From assembly GCF_963662255.1 (NCBI RefSeq), contig NC_085050.1:3605194-3669193 (forward strand): a stretch of DNA of 64,000 nucleotides. The letters are read 5' to 3'. This stretch comes from Cinclus cinclus. Lineage: Eukaryota; Chordata; Aves; Passeriformes; Cinclidae. Below are positions 38,100 through 48,172 of this stretch, one piece after another. Positions within the stretch are counted from its first letter, which is position 1, and the number at the start of each line of letters is the position of its first letter. Position numbers and translations under genes: made by a program. Under the pieces are notes generated by a model. It worked only from the letters and a program-made list of their open reading frames with translations. It ran no database searches and was not told the DNA's origin.

Positions 38100-38424
38100 G
38101 AAAGATTTGAGTTATAGGGGGTCTAGATGAGAGTGATAACTAAGATTAGAAACCTTGAAAGCGTGACTTTCTGTGAAAGGTGGAACAAAATGGAGCAGTT
38201 ATTCTAAGGAAAGGTGAGTGAAGTGGAATGTAGCAGTTCTCAAATACATGAGGAGGCAACGGGACAATTTGTTTTCTGTGCAGGAGTGGGTAGGAAGAGA
38301 AATAATGGACTTAATTTCCAACTCGGAAGATTGCAAATTGAGATAGGAAGAAGCTCTCTTGTACTAAGACTGGGCAAGCATTAAAATAGATTTCCCAAGG
38401 AAGTCATGCAGTGGATGGTATTCA
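38100..38424 (+). mobile_element. Old, diverged CR1-like fragment
   Basis: Weak but ordered CR1 words are present: GATGAGAGTGATAACTAAGA, AAATACATGAGGAGGCAACG, ATTGAGATAGGAAGAAGCTC and TTTCCCAAGGAAGTCATGCA. It stops where a minus-strand CR1 begins, which suggests a nested insertion. Divergence is high. Confidence 0.55.
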
Positions 38425-38680
38425 GAGAATCACAGAGTCACCGAAGTTGGAAAAGACCTCTGAGATAATGAATTCCAACCATCAGCACAGCACCACCACA
38501 TTCACCACTTCCCTGTGTCCCCAAGTGCCCCATCCACACGTTTTTTGAACACTCCCAGGCGTGGCAGCTCCACCACTGCCCTGCACAGTCTGTTCCAATG
38601 CTGGACAGCCCTTTCTGTGAGAAACCTTTTCCTGATCCCTGATCTACACCTGCCTGATGCAGCCTGGGGTCATTTTAAGG
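38425..38680 (-). mobile_element. CR1 LINE 3' fragment, minus orientation
   Basis: It begins at the CR1 3' end (AGAGAATCACAGAGTCACCG), then GTTGGAAAAGACCTCTGAGA, TGTCCCCAAGTGCCCCATCC, GACAGCCCTTTCTGTGAGAA and CTGATGCAGCCTGGGGTCAT. The full 3' terminus makes the left edge precise to a few bases. Confidence 0.93.
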
Positions 38681-41600
38681 TCTTTAAAACCAGAGGAGAT
38701 TTAAAACCAGTTCTGCTGTGCCAGTGCCAGGAAGGACAGAGAGCTGGAGCTGGTTCTGTTTTGGAGTGGGACAGTCCAAATATTTTTACACCCTTTCCAT
38801 GTAAAGTGCCAGAATGATGGGGTTTTTTTTTTTGTCTTTTTGTTTTGCCAAATTTCATTCCTTTGCCTTTCTGACCATCAGTGATCAGTGGAAATCACAG
38901 CATCTCTTTGGAATAAAAACAGCTTTATGTATATCCTTGTTTTTTCCTCCTGGTGCTAACTTTTTATATTAGCATTGAAGTTTGTCTTCCATTTCATCCC
39001 TAAATGCAGCAAGTGTCCTCTGTGCTGCTTTGTGGTCAGCTTTAGTGTGATTAATTTCATTAGCATAATAGTGGATTTTATGAATACTGTGCCATCTGTT
39101 TCCTTTCCACTTTATTCATATATCAAATGCCAGAATTGTTCTTGAGTTCTTGGGTATCTTTTCACTGTCCTTTCATTCCCGTGTCCTTTTATTTGTTATG
39201 TCCCTTTATTTATTATCCTTCAGCTGAATTTGAAGTATTTCACCTCCAAGACCTCTATCATAGACCCAAGAGAGAGTAGGAGAACTGATGGAGACCTTTG
39301 ATGAGCAGAGGTACTCTGTCTGTAAGATCTTTTGTCCAGGGATCTTAGCTGTTACATTTTAATTACATTTATTATTGAGCTATATTAATCTGAGCTTTGG
39401 GAAAGGTTATGATTGCAGTATGAGCAATTTCCTGAAAATTAAAGAAAAAAAAAAACCAGATGTGAACAAACACATGATATTAAGATTTTTGTCATAGTGC
39501 AAGCAGAAAAGGTTATGATGCTTTATTTGACCTTTCTCCCATTTCAGTTCTCAAGACATTTTTCATTAAGAAGAAAAAGATGGTCAGATTCTGCTAGTCT
39601 AAGAAAGCTGTAAGATTTTTATTAAGTGGTGGGATTGAGATCAAGGCCTGGGTCGAGAATAAACAACCATACCCTGTCTTCACACAGAGACTGATAATCA
39701 GAAATAATGAGAAATGCAACTTTAACTAAATATTGTGGGAGTCTTCGTGGTGTTTTCCCTTTTTTCTGTGAAATTTCTCTGCTGTCTCTGGAAGGGTGAT
39801 TCTTTCCCCTGTGTTAAACAGAAGGAAGGAATGTGCTCCTCTGGAGTGTGTGTATGTGTAGGTTTTCCCTTTTTTTATTTTTAGAGACTGCATAGTTTCA
39901 GGCCAGCACTGAGACTTCTTATTCTCCTAACAAATCATTCCTTTCCACTTAGGCTGAAAGAGCCTAAATATTCTTGGTGAGGAAGTTCTGGCTTCCCCCT
40001 GAGCTGGTGCTCAAGTTTTGAGACTAATAAGCAACCTAATGCCTTCTTAAAAATCAGGGAATTCATCAGCTGGAGATAGATCAGCAACTCTTCTTGTGGC
40101 AAGAAGATTTTAAATGGGGACCTTATCTGTGAGTGCAAGCTGTGCCCCTGAGCCAGAGCAGAGCAAATTTGGGATTCATTACTCAGGCAGCAGCATCGTG
40201 TGCCTAATGAATAATTTTGGGCACCTTTTTGGGCTTCAAATCCCTCCCCAGCCTCTGCTGGAGCTGCAGAGTTTATCAGGGGTGTTGAAATAGCACGGGG
40301 ACAACAGAGAGCCTCTGTTAGAGCCTTCAGAGCCTCTGTGGCTGAACAGGAAATGTTTGGGGTTTTCAGAAGTTAACAGGTGTGACAACCTTTGCTTGTG
40401 CAGTCAAATATTAAATAATTCTCCCGTTTATAACAGATTGTATTTAAGGGAGCATAAATACTTAACAGCTTGAATTCATTTTCTGGCCAAAAATATTTAA
40501 AGGATGTATGTGGGTTTCTATGGTAATTGTCTGAGGTTGTCTAACTTAATGTCCTTTCTGTGACTCCTGTTTCATTTGTGAATAAAAGTGAATATTTAAG
40601 CCTCATGCACATATTACTTCCACCTGCATTTGCCTGTTTGGGAAAACATGAGGTTATTTGGATCTCAGGTTTGCTTGGTGGTGACACATATGGGGAATAT
40701 TGAAGGTGTGCTGTGTGTGAATTGTGTTCGTAAAACAACATCTGTCACTTAAAGGCAAATCCTGCCTCATTTAGAGGCAAAGTTTGTTGTTTGCCCCTTG
40801 TTTTCATGTTATATTATAATTTTTTTTAGCATGTAATTTAATTTTGTATCACCTACTCTATTGTCAACATTATTTTAAAAAATTACCCACAACATTTCCT
40901 ATGAAATCTGAATTCACAAGAAAGCCTCTGGGGGAGAATAAACTTATCAATGGTTATTCCAGTACTGACCAGCTTCTAATTCTCCTGGAAATCTGAATAT
41001 ATTAATAAAAGCAATTTCTGCTTGTCTAATACTGCATGAAATCTTTGGGTGCTGACACGGGTTAATCTAGTTGCTTAAGAATCAAACCTTTTCTTCTGAC
41101 TTTAATTGATTTGTATTCACAATCATGGGTGATGAAAATTATTAAAATCAACAATAACAAAAAATCTTGAATACACAAAGGAAAAGAGAGGGTGAGACCC
41201 AGGAAATGTAAATCTTTCTAATTATTCTTGTGTGGCACAGCAATCCGTTTGTCTTCCTGAAAACAAACACTTCCTTCTATTCAATGCAATCCCATCCTTA
41301 ATTTCATATAAATACATCCAAAAAAGACACTTGTTCTTTTTAGACTCATCCTTCTTAACTGCTGATGCTTTCAAGATATTTTATAAGATGGTTGTTAAAC
41401 TTTAGAAAGTTTTTTGTCAGCTAAAAGCAGTCCCTTCACAAATGAATAACTTCAGTAATTCTGCGGATGTGTTTTTGGGCACTGCCCTACTATTGCAGAC
41501 TTGGGTCAGACTGCTGGGATCAGTGCAGTGAGATTGTTCTTCCAAGTTTTTCTTGAAGTTGTGGATTAACTTTCAAAAATGAAATATTTTTGTTTTCTGG

Positions 41601-44600
41601 AGATGGTGTTTTCCTGCTTCAGAAAAACTGTGCAGATTTAATAAAAATTTACTTAGCAGTTCGTAAAAAAAATGCAGATTCTTGGTTTGCACAGTAAAGT
41701 GCAGAGATTTGAGGAATCTCTTATTTCCATAAATTTCAGAGTGCTGATTTTATTTATCTAAAATGTATGCACTGAGCAGCCTCTCCTCTTCCTTGTATGA
41801 TGCAGAACTGATCAAACCTTTTATAAAAGGGTTTTCCACAGGATGTGTTTCTTAGTTTTTTCTTCCAGTTTAGTATCAAAAACAGTCCAACAAAACCTCA
41901 AACACCTCAACAAGCTTTGTTATGTGTGTGCTTTCTATATCCCACTCCCACACCTACTTCTAAATCCTCTTCCCACCTTTCCAACAGTTTGTCAACACAT
42001 CAGATCACATTTATTTGGCCTCAGATTTGTTGCAAAACCAGCTCACTTAACAAAGGCCTTCATACCTAAAAATAGGCATTTGAAATACTAAACAGTTTAC
42101 TTAATTAATAGTAATAAATAAGCATAATTTACAAGACTGACATTTATTTTTCAGTTCGTAGGAAACTCCTTTTAGTTAGCACTCTGTCATCAAAACTTGT
42201 GTGTACAGGAAAGGTTTGGCTGTTTATTTTTAATGAAAAAACTTGAGGCAAAAAGTAGTAGAATAAAGTAAATAGTTGGAACAAAAGAGCAAAAGCAGCT
42301 TGCAGTACAATCCTGATGGAATTTTTCACTGGAGTGTTTCAGTAGATGGAATCTGAATGTGTTGTCCTGCACTAAAAGTAAGAAAGTTCATTTGCTCCTT
42401 CTGCCATTGTTCTTCTATTTTAAATGTCAAGAGTCCCAAAGAGAATTGCCTTGAAGAGGTCAAATATTTACATATTGAGTGGGAAAGGTGCAAGATGATA
42501 ATTTTTGATAGCTAAATCCTAAACAGCTTCTAAACGCTGAAGTGATACAAGCAATCTTTGCCTAAGGGCTCTTACTTCTGCCAGCACTATATTATCCTGT
42601 ATATTAAATCATTTGAGCAGCTTGGTCTTGGTTTCAAATTCACACTAATTTGGTTCACAGTGGGAATTGCACAAGTTTAACTCGATCAGTTGGTGAATAA
42701 GACAATTTATTTGAGCCAGGTGGATGGAAATCTGGTGTGGTTGTGGCTGCTGGTGGAGCAGGACCAGCGCCTGCCAGCCATCGAGTGCTGTTCATGATGG
42801 GCCAGTGCTGCTGCTAAAAAGGATCCTTGTTGGGGCTGCAGATCAAACAAAAAAAGCTGTTCTTGTGGGAGAGGAGAGGCAGTGGCAGCTCTGGCAGGGA
42901 ATCTTCCCAGTACAGTTTTGTTAACAATCAAATAAGAAACTTTCTATATCTCTCTTATCCTGGTGGCACCTCCAAAGCTTCCTACATCTGCATTAAATGC
43001 AATTGCTCATCATTCTGTCATCCTGGTGGATAATCCCCATAAATAATGAATTATAGAATTTGATAGATAAATCTTAGTGAAGGTTCTGTTCAGTGATGTA
43101 GAATTATCTTCTAAATTGATTTAACAGCAAACTGCCTCCTGTTAACTCACTCCAGAATGTGCCTGGCTTAATCTTTTACTCTATACAAATGTAATTACCT
43201 TTAAAATTATAAGGGAATATTTCTCTAGTAAAAAAAAAAAAAATAGGTATTTTCTTCCTTCCTTGATAATACTATTCATATAGTTTACAGCAAACAGCAA
43301 AAATGAGACTTTATCTAGAGACAGTGCAGGTGATGCATTCATATTTAAATTAAACTTGAACCAATTAGCACAGTTAATAAAAAGAGGTTCATTATATCTA
43401 AGATAAAAGAATACAAACAATACCCAACCCAAGTATAAACATGCTCCTTGAAGCAGCAGTAGGAGCAGTACTTAGCCTAATGTGCTAGCTTTCAAGTAGA
43501 GTGGAAGAATTTTTATGTTTAGGTTGACTAAACGCTTGTTCTTTTAATCCTTTTTTCCTGCTTTGACTGTGGTACTTAACAAACATTTCCACTCATAGAT
43601 ACTAATCTTAATTTTACTATTCCCAGTCTCTGGAGTCTCCTAGGTTGTTCTATGGATGGTATTTTTACCAGCTGTTACACATTCCCTGTGGTAACTGCCT
43701 AAAACTTCTCATATTGTACATTCAGCTCTATTTATTTGCAAACTTTTGAACTTTTTTTGAGTCTATCCTTGTGGGGCTTTTTTTTTTACTACTTAGAGAT
43801 GTACAGATTTCTACTGACTTTATGCATTGCTCTGAAGGCAGAGAAATTAAATTGCATCCCCAAAGACTTAATGTTGGGTTGTTTTCAACATTTCTAAGTG
43901 GCATTTGTGAAGAACAACCATTCCTTGCGAGCAGTTTTTAGTGGGAAAGGAAATTTGTGTTACAGGGCTTTGTGTTCTCTAACAGCAGTGTTGGAGAATT
44001 TTTGGCATTTTTTAAAGGTTTTTTCCTTTTAATACTTAAAGAAAACAGTTTAGATGTGCTTGTTAAGAAGCTGACTGAAAAGATCTGCTCTTTTTCTTTT
44101 TTAATTTTTAGCAGTAATAGCCTACTGAGATAATTGTTGTTAAAATGTAGTATGGAATTATGTGCTGTTAAGGATGACATCTCTGTTAAATAGCTTATTC
44201 TTACAAATACAGCCTGAAGTCCACATATTTAGTGTTAATTAATGCATTTCGGTTTTAGTAAAAAGCTTATTTTGTGTCTCTTTGCTTTAGTCAGAATGAG
44301 CTGAAAACCAATTTAATGTCACTTTGTGTTTCAGACACACCAACTTCTTTTTGGCACCTGCTGTTCTATTCTGCCAGTTGCCACTTAGTGCTGGGGATAT
44401 ATATCAGATTCTTTTCTTTTACATTTCTAAGACTTTTCTTGGCTGTCACTGCCAGTTGAGGTTATTGCCCTTCAAATTTTGTGATTTTGTTGTTTCCCTC
44501 ACCACAGGGTTAAGTTTAATCCAGAGTTACTGGTGTTGTGCTGCTATTCAGAAAATCGATGCTGATGTTGGCAATGGCAAGAGACAGTGGGTCAGGAAGG

Positions 44601-45111
44601 AGTCTTTAATTTGCAGCAGGAGGGGAAAACAGCCTGAACTTTGCCATGGGGGAGAAAAACACAACCCCAAATCCAGGGATTAGGTGGGCAGACAAATGCC
44701 TAGTGCTGGGGTCGTCAGGGAGGTTTAGGTGCCATATGCAGTGGCATAATTACGTGTATTACTCATGGTTCTGTTGAAACAAACACAGGGGGAAAAAAAA
44801 GATGATGTCTCCTCAGCTAGATCTGTCTGTGGAGTGTGTGGGACAGAAGTGGCTGTTAATTCTGCGTGGGATGATGTTGATGCTCTCTGTTCTTCTGACA
44901 AAAAAATCTAGAACAGCAGGAGGAGGACAGAGATGGATCAGTTCCTGGAGAAGCCTGGGAGAAAGCCAGTGCTTACTTCAAGTTTGACCAAAGGAGGTTT
45001 CTGGAAATGTTCTCTCTTGCCATGTCTGGAATTCTGTCTCTGAACAACAGGCTGTTTGAATTAGCATCTGTACTGCCTTGGCAGGTCCCCAGTGATGAAA
45101 TTCCGAAATAA
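38681..45111 (+). other. CTNNA2: CTNNA2 intron, no gene recognised
   Basis: No exon is supported. The sequence at 38990-39125 is rich in ATTA-type words (GTGATTAATTTCATTAGCAT) and could be a regulatory element. A GC-richer island at 42715-42915 is flanked by a minus-strand AATAAA and might be an unrecognised repeat. Short A runs occur near 43230. Confidence 0.55.
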
Positions 45112-45665
45112 ATGTGCATCCAAAGGAGTGTGGCCAGCAGGTCAAGGGAGGTGATTCTCCCCTTTGCTCTTGTGAGACCCCACTTGCAGTGCTGGGTGCA
45201 TTTTGGGTGCCCTCAATATACAAAGGACATGGAACTGTTGGATCAGGTCCAAAAGAGGCCATGGAGGAGAAGGGGACCAGAGAACCTCCCTTATGAAGAC
45301 AGACTGAGAGGGTTGGGGCTAGAGAGGACAAGATTATGTGGAGACCTCACAGCAGCTTCCAATATCCAAGGGGAGCCAGATTGGGATTCTTCATCGAAAC
45401 TGTGGTGGTAGGACAAGAAATAATGGGTTAGACTGAAAATGGGGAAATTTAGGTTAGCTATTGGGATGAAATTCTTCCCTGTGAGATGCTGGCACAGCTT
45501 CCCAGGATGCCCCTGGATCCCTGGAAGTGTCCAAGGTCAGGTTAGACAGGGCTTGGAGCACCCTGCGAGAGTGGAAGGTGTCCCTGGCCATGGCAGAAGA
45601 TGGAAGCAGATGGTCTTTAAGGTCCCTTTCAGCCCAAACCATTCCATGATTTTATGATTCTGTGT
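45112..45665 (+). mobile_element. CR1 LINE fragment (about 550 bp)
   Basis: The blocks run in order: TGTGGCCAGCAGGTCAAGGG, TGAGACCCCACTTGCAGTGC, TGAGAGGGTTGGGGCTAGAG, AATGGGGAAATTTAGGTTAG, GAAATTCTTCCCTGTGAGAT, GATCCCTGGAAGTGTCCAAG and AACCATTCCATGATTTTATG. It is the longest continuous CR1 copy in the window. Frames of 60-117 codons on both strands are by-products, not genes. Confidence 0.95.
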
Positions 45666-45867
45666 TTGTGTGCCAGCTTAGCACCATACCCTTGTAATTC
45701 ATGACATATGCTGCACTGTAAAGTGAGCACTCATCCCCCAAGCCTAAGTGGATGAGGAGGTTATTTCCAATGGCAAATACACCTTGTGTATGACTATCAA
45801 AAGATAGCTTTGAATCTCATGTTAGCTGTATAGTAATGACTTGAAAGCTCAGTCACTTGGTATTAAA

Positions 45868-45905
45868 AAAAAAAAACAACAAACAAATACAAAACAAAAA
45901 AAGAT
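45868..45905. repeat. A-rich low-complexity tract
   Basis: TAAAAAAAAAAAACAACAAA is followed by more A and C. No element body adjoins it. Confidence 0.75.
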
Positions 45906-46051
45906 CCTAAGGAACCTTTCCACAGACTCCATCAAATCTCTCACACCAATTATAATAACACAATTCTGTTCTTTTTCTGGTGGTGTTTTTTTGCGGATAG
46001 TTTTTTTTTCCCCCTGTATTGCTGTGCAAAAGGTTCACAATAGAGAGAAAC

Positions 46052-46113
46052 GTGGATGAAATATAGGCTCTGCCTTCTAACTGTGGATGAAATACAAGCT
46101 TTGCCTTCTCAGT
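46052..46113. repeat. Two-copy tandem duplication, period 31 bp
   Basis: GTGGATGAAATATAGGCTCT and GTGGATGAAATACAAGCTTT begin 31 bases apart. Both continue into GCCTTCT. The copies differ at a few positions. Confidence 0.8.
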
Positions 46114-46129
46114 GTCTCTACAATCATAT

Positions 46130-46560
46130 GGGGACTACAAAGGAGGTCAAAAATTGGCTGGACTTCAATAGCAGGGGTGGAAGATTGATGGCCACCAATT
46201 GCAAGGGAATTCTGCAGGGCTTGGGGTCAAGCTGACCTTGTTTAATGTCTTGTCATTGGTCTGGGCAGTGGGGTGAAATGCACCCTCAGTGAATTTCCAG
46301 ACAACACCAATTTGGGAGAAAGGTCGATAGGCTCAAGAAGAAGGGCTGGATGGGGAGTGTCTCAGCAGGTGAGGAAGAACCAAGGGAAGCTCAGCAAAAG
46401 CCAGTGCAGCGTCCTGCAGGGGATGGAGTCACTGGTGCTGTGATGTGGGATGGGTAGAGGCTGGCTGAGCCCTGCTGTGTGGGAACAGTGTCACGGTCCT
46501 GCTGGAAAACTCAGAACATGGGACTGGAGAGCCACATCAACATGGAGCTGTTCTGGTGGG
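46130..46560 (+). mobile_element. CR1 LINE fragment from upstream of the 3' end
   Basis: The stretch GTGGGGTGAAATGCACCCTC, AGTGAATTTCCAGACAACAC, AAGGTCGATAGGCTCAAGAA and CAGTGCAGCGTCCTGCAGGG matches the end of the CR1 reverse-transcriptase region (the LSKFADD-like coding part), badly broken by indels. It may belong with the 3' piece that begins near 46795, separated by about 230 bases of unclear sequence. Confidence 0.8.
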
Positions 46561-46794
46561 TTTAGCATAAGAATAATAGAGGGTGAAGGGAAGCCAGAGT
46601 CCTCCTCTAAGCCACATCTGCAGGACTGAGTCTTTTTTGGAGGTCAAGAGTAAACCAGACATTGCTGTACTGGAACAAATCCTTATCCTACTTTGAAGGT
46701 GGCCCTGCTTAGTTGAGGAGCTAGAGATTGCAGAGGTGCCTTCCAGCGTAAATGGAGTTACGATGATGTCTGTAACAGCTGGGAAGAAGGTGAA

Positions 46795-47152
46795 GGCTCT
46801 AGAGGGGCCATGCGAGGAGTGGCTGAGGTCCCTGGGCTTGTTCAGCTGGAGAAGAGTTGGGGTCTGCAGCTACTCCCCAGAGGCAGCTCCAATCTCTGCT
46901 CTTTATGCCAGAACCCAAGGGAAGGGCTGGAGCTGTCCCAGGGAAGGTTTATTTTGGATGTCAGGGGAGGGTTCCTCATCCAGAGGGTGCTGGGCACTGC
47001 CCAGGCTCCCCAGGAATGGGCACAGCCCCGAGGCTGCCAGAGCTCCAGGAGGGTTTGGACAATGCTGCCAGGGATGCTCAGGGTGGGATTGTTGGGGTGT
47101 CTGTGCAGGGACAGGATGATCCTTCCAGCTCAGGATATTCTGTGATTCTGTG
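46795..47152 (+). mobile_element. CR1 LINE 3' fragment
   Basis: GGCTGAGGTCCCTGGGCTTG, GTTCAGCTGGAGAAGAGTTG, CTGGAGCTGTCCCAGGGAAG, AGAGGGTGCTGGGCACTGCC, GGTTTGGACAATGCTGCCAG and GGATATTCTGTGATTCTGTG are the CR1 3' region through its terminus. From 46915 on, it is a near mirror copy of 37768-38043. Confidence 0.94.
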
Positions 47153-48030
47153 CTAATTCTGGAATTTTAAGTTGGCGATGTAGATTTTATACAGTGTGTG
47201 AAATGTGCAAAATAAACAACCTAAATAAAGCACCCTTCAGGGAATACTCTCTTCTGCCTTCCTGGGTGAGAATTCATAGGTGTTCTGGATTTGGGATCTC
47301 AGCAGGATATTCTTTGCTGTTTATAACATAAGCCTGAGTGCAATGGAACAGCATGAAGATGTTAATTTCATTATTATTCTTACTATTCAAAGTAGACCCC
47401 CCAGAAAGTTAAGTAGTATCCATTCCGGGGGAGTTTCTATTTAATCTCTGTATATAGAGTGGAAGATTGCTTGCTTCTGTTTTCTGCTGTTCTTTATGGG
47501 CAAGGTTTTCATTAAAAAAAAAGATATATTAGTTGTTACAGAGAAACCAGAGCACTAACTCACCACATATGTCTGAAATGTTTTACTTCCTTCACTTAGA
47601 GTACTTTACATTAACTGAAACAGAAACTCCTGGGAATCTTTTGCCTTTGGTATTTAGTGATGTATGAGATTGTTTTCAGTGCTGTTTAGGGCAGTTCACA
47701 AACAATAACATTACCCTGAGGAAGCAACTCCTGGTGCTTCCATCACTTGGAGCACCAGTGTCTCTCTTTTGGCTGCTGGAAGCCTGGGGAGATCAGCTGC
47801 CTGTAAGAAGCTTAAATATTGTTCCACCTGCCTTTGTAGTTGCCTGCTATCTTATTTTGGTATCCAGTTAAGGATTATTTAAATCCTTTTGTGTTATTTC
47901 TCCTTGTACAATGTCTGAGTCATTGGAGAAAAAACCTAAAAAAAGATAATATTGATGTTTCTATTGCAGATGTGGTATCTAGTAAGGTAGGAAATAAAAC
48001 TTGCAGGTGTTTCATTCCCTCAGTGTAACT

Positions 48031-48172
48031 GTAGAATGGTTTGAGTTGGAAGGGATGTTGAAATCATCCAGTTCCACCCCTGCCATGGGCAGGGACACCT
48101 TCCACTAGCCCAGGTTGCCCCAAGCCCCATCCAGCCTGGCCTTGGACACTTCCAGGGATGGAGAGTCCACAA
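48031..48172 (-). mobile_element. CR1 3' end, minus orientation
   Basis: GTAGAATGGTTTGAGTTGGA, CCCTGCCATGGGCAGGGACA, CAGGTTGCCCCAAGCCCCAT and CTTGGACACTTCCAGGGATG form the well-preserved reverse complement of the last ~140 bases of CR1. Confidence 0.94.

Noticed and set aside
45112..45411. Overlapping 60-117 codon frames on both strands
   Set aside because: All lie in a CR1 LINE 3' region, which is non-coding or a decayed frame.
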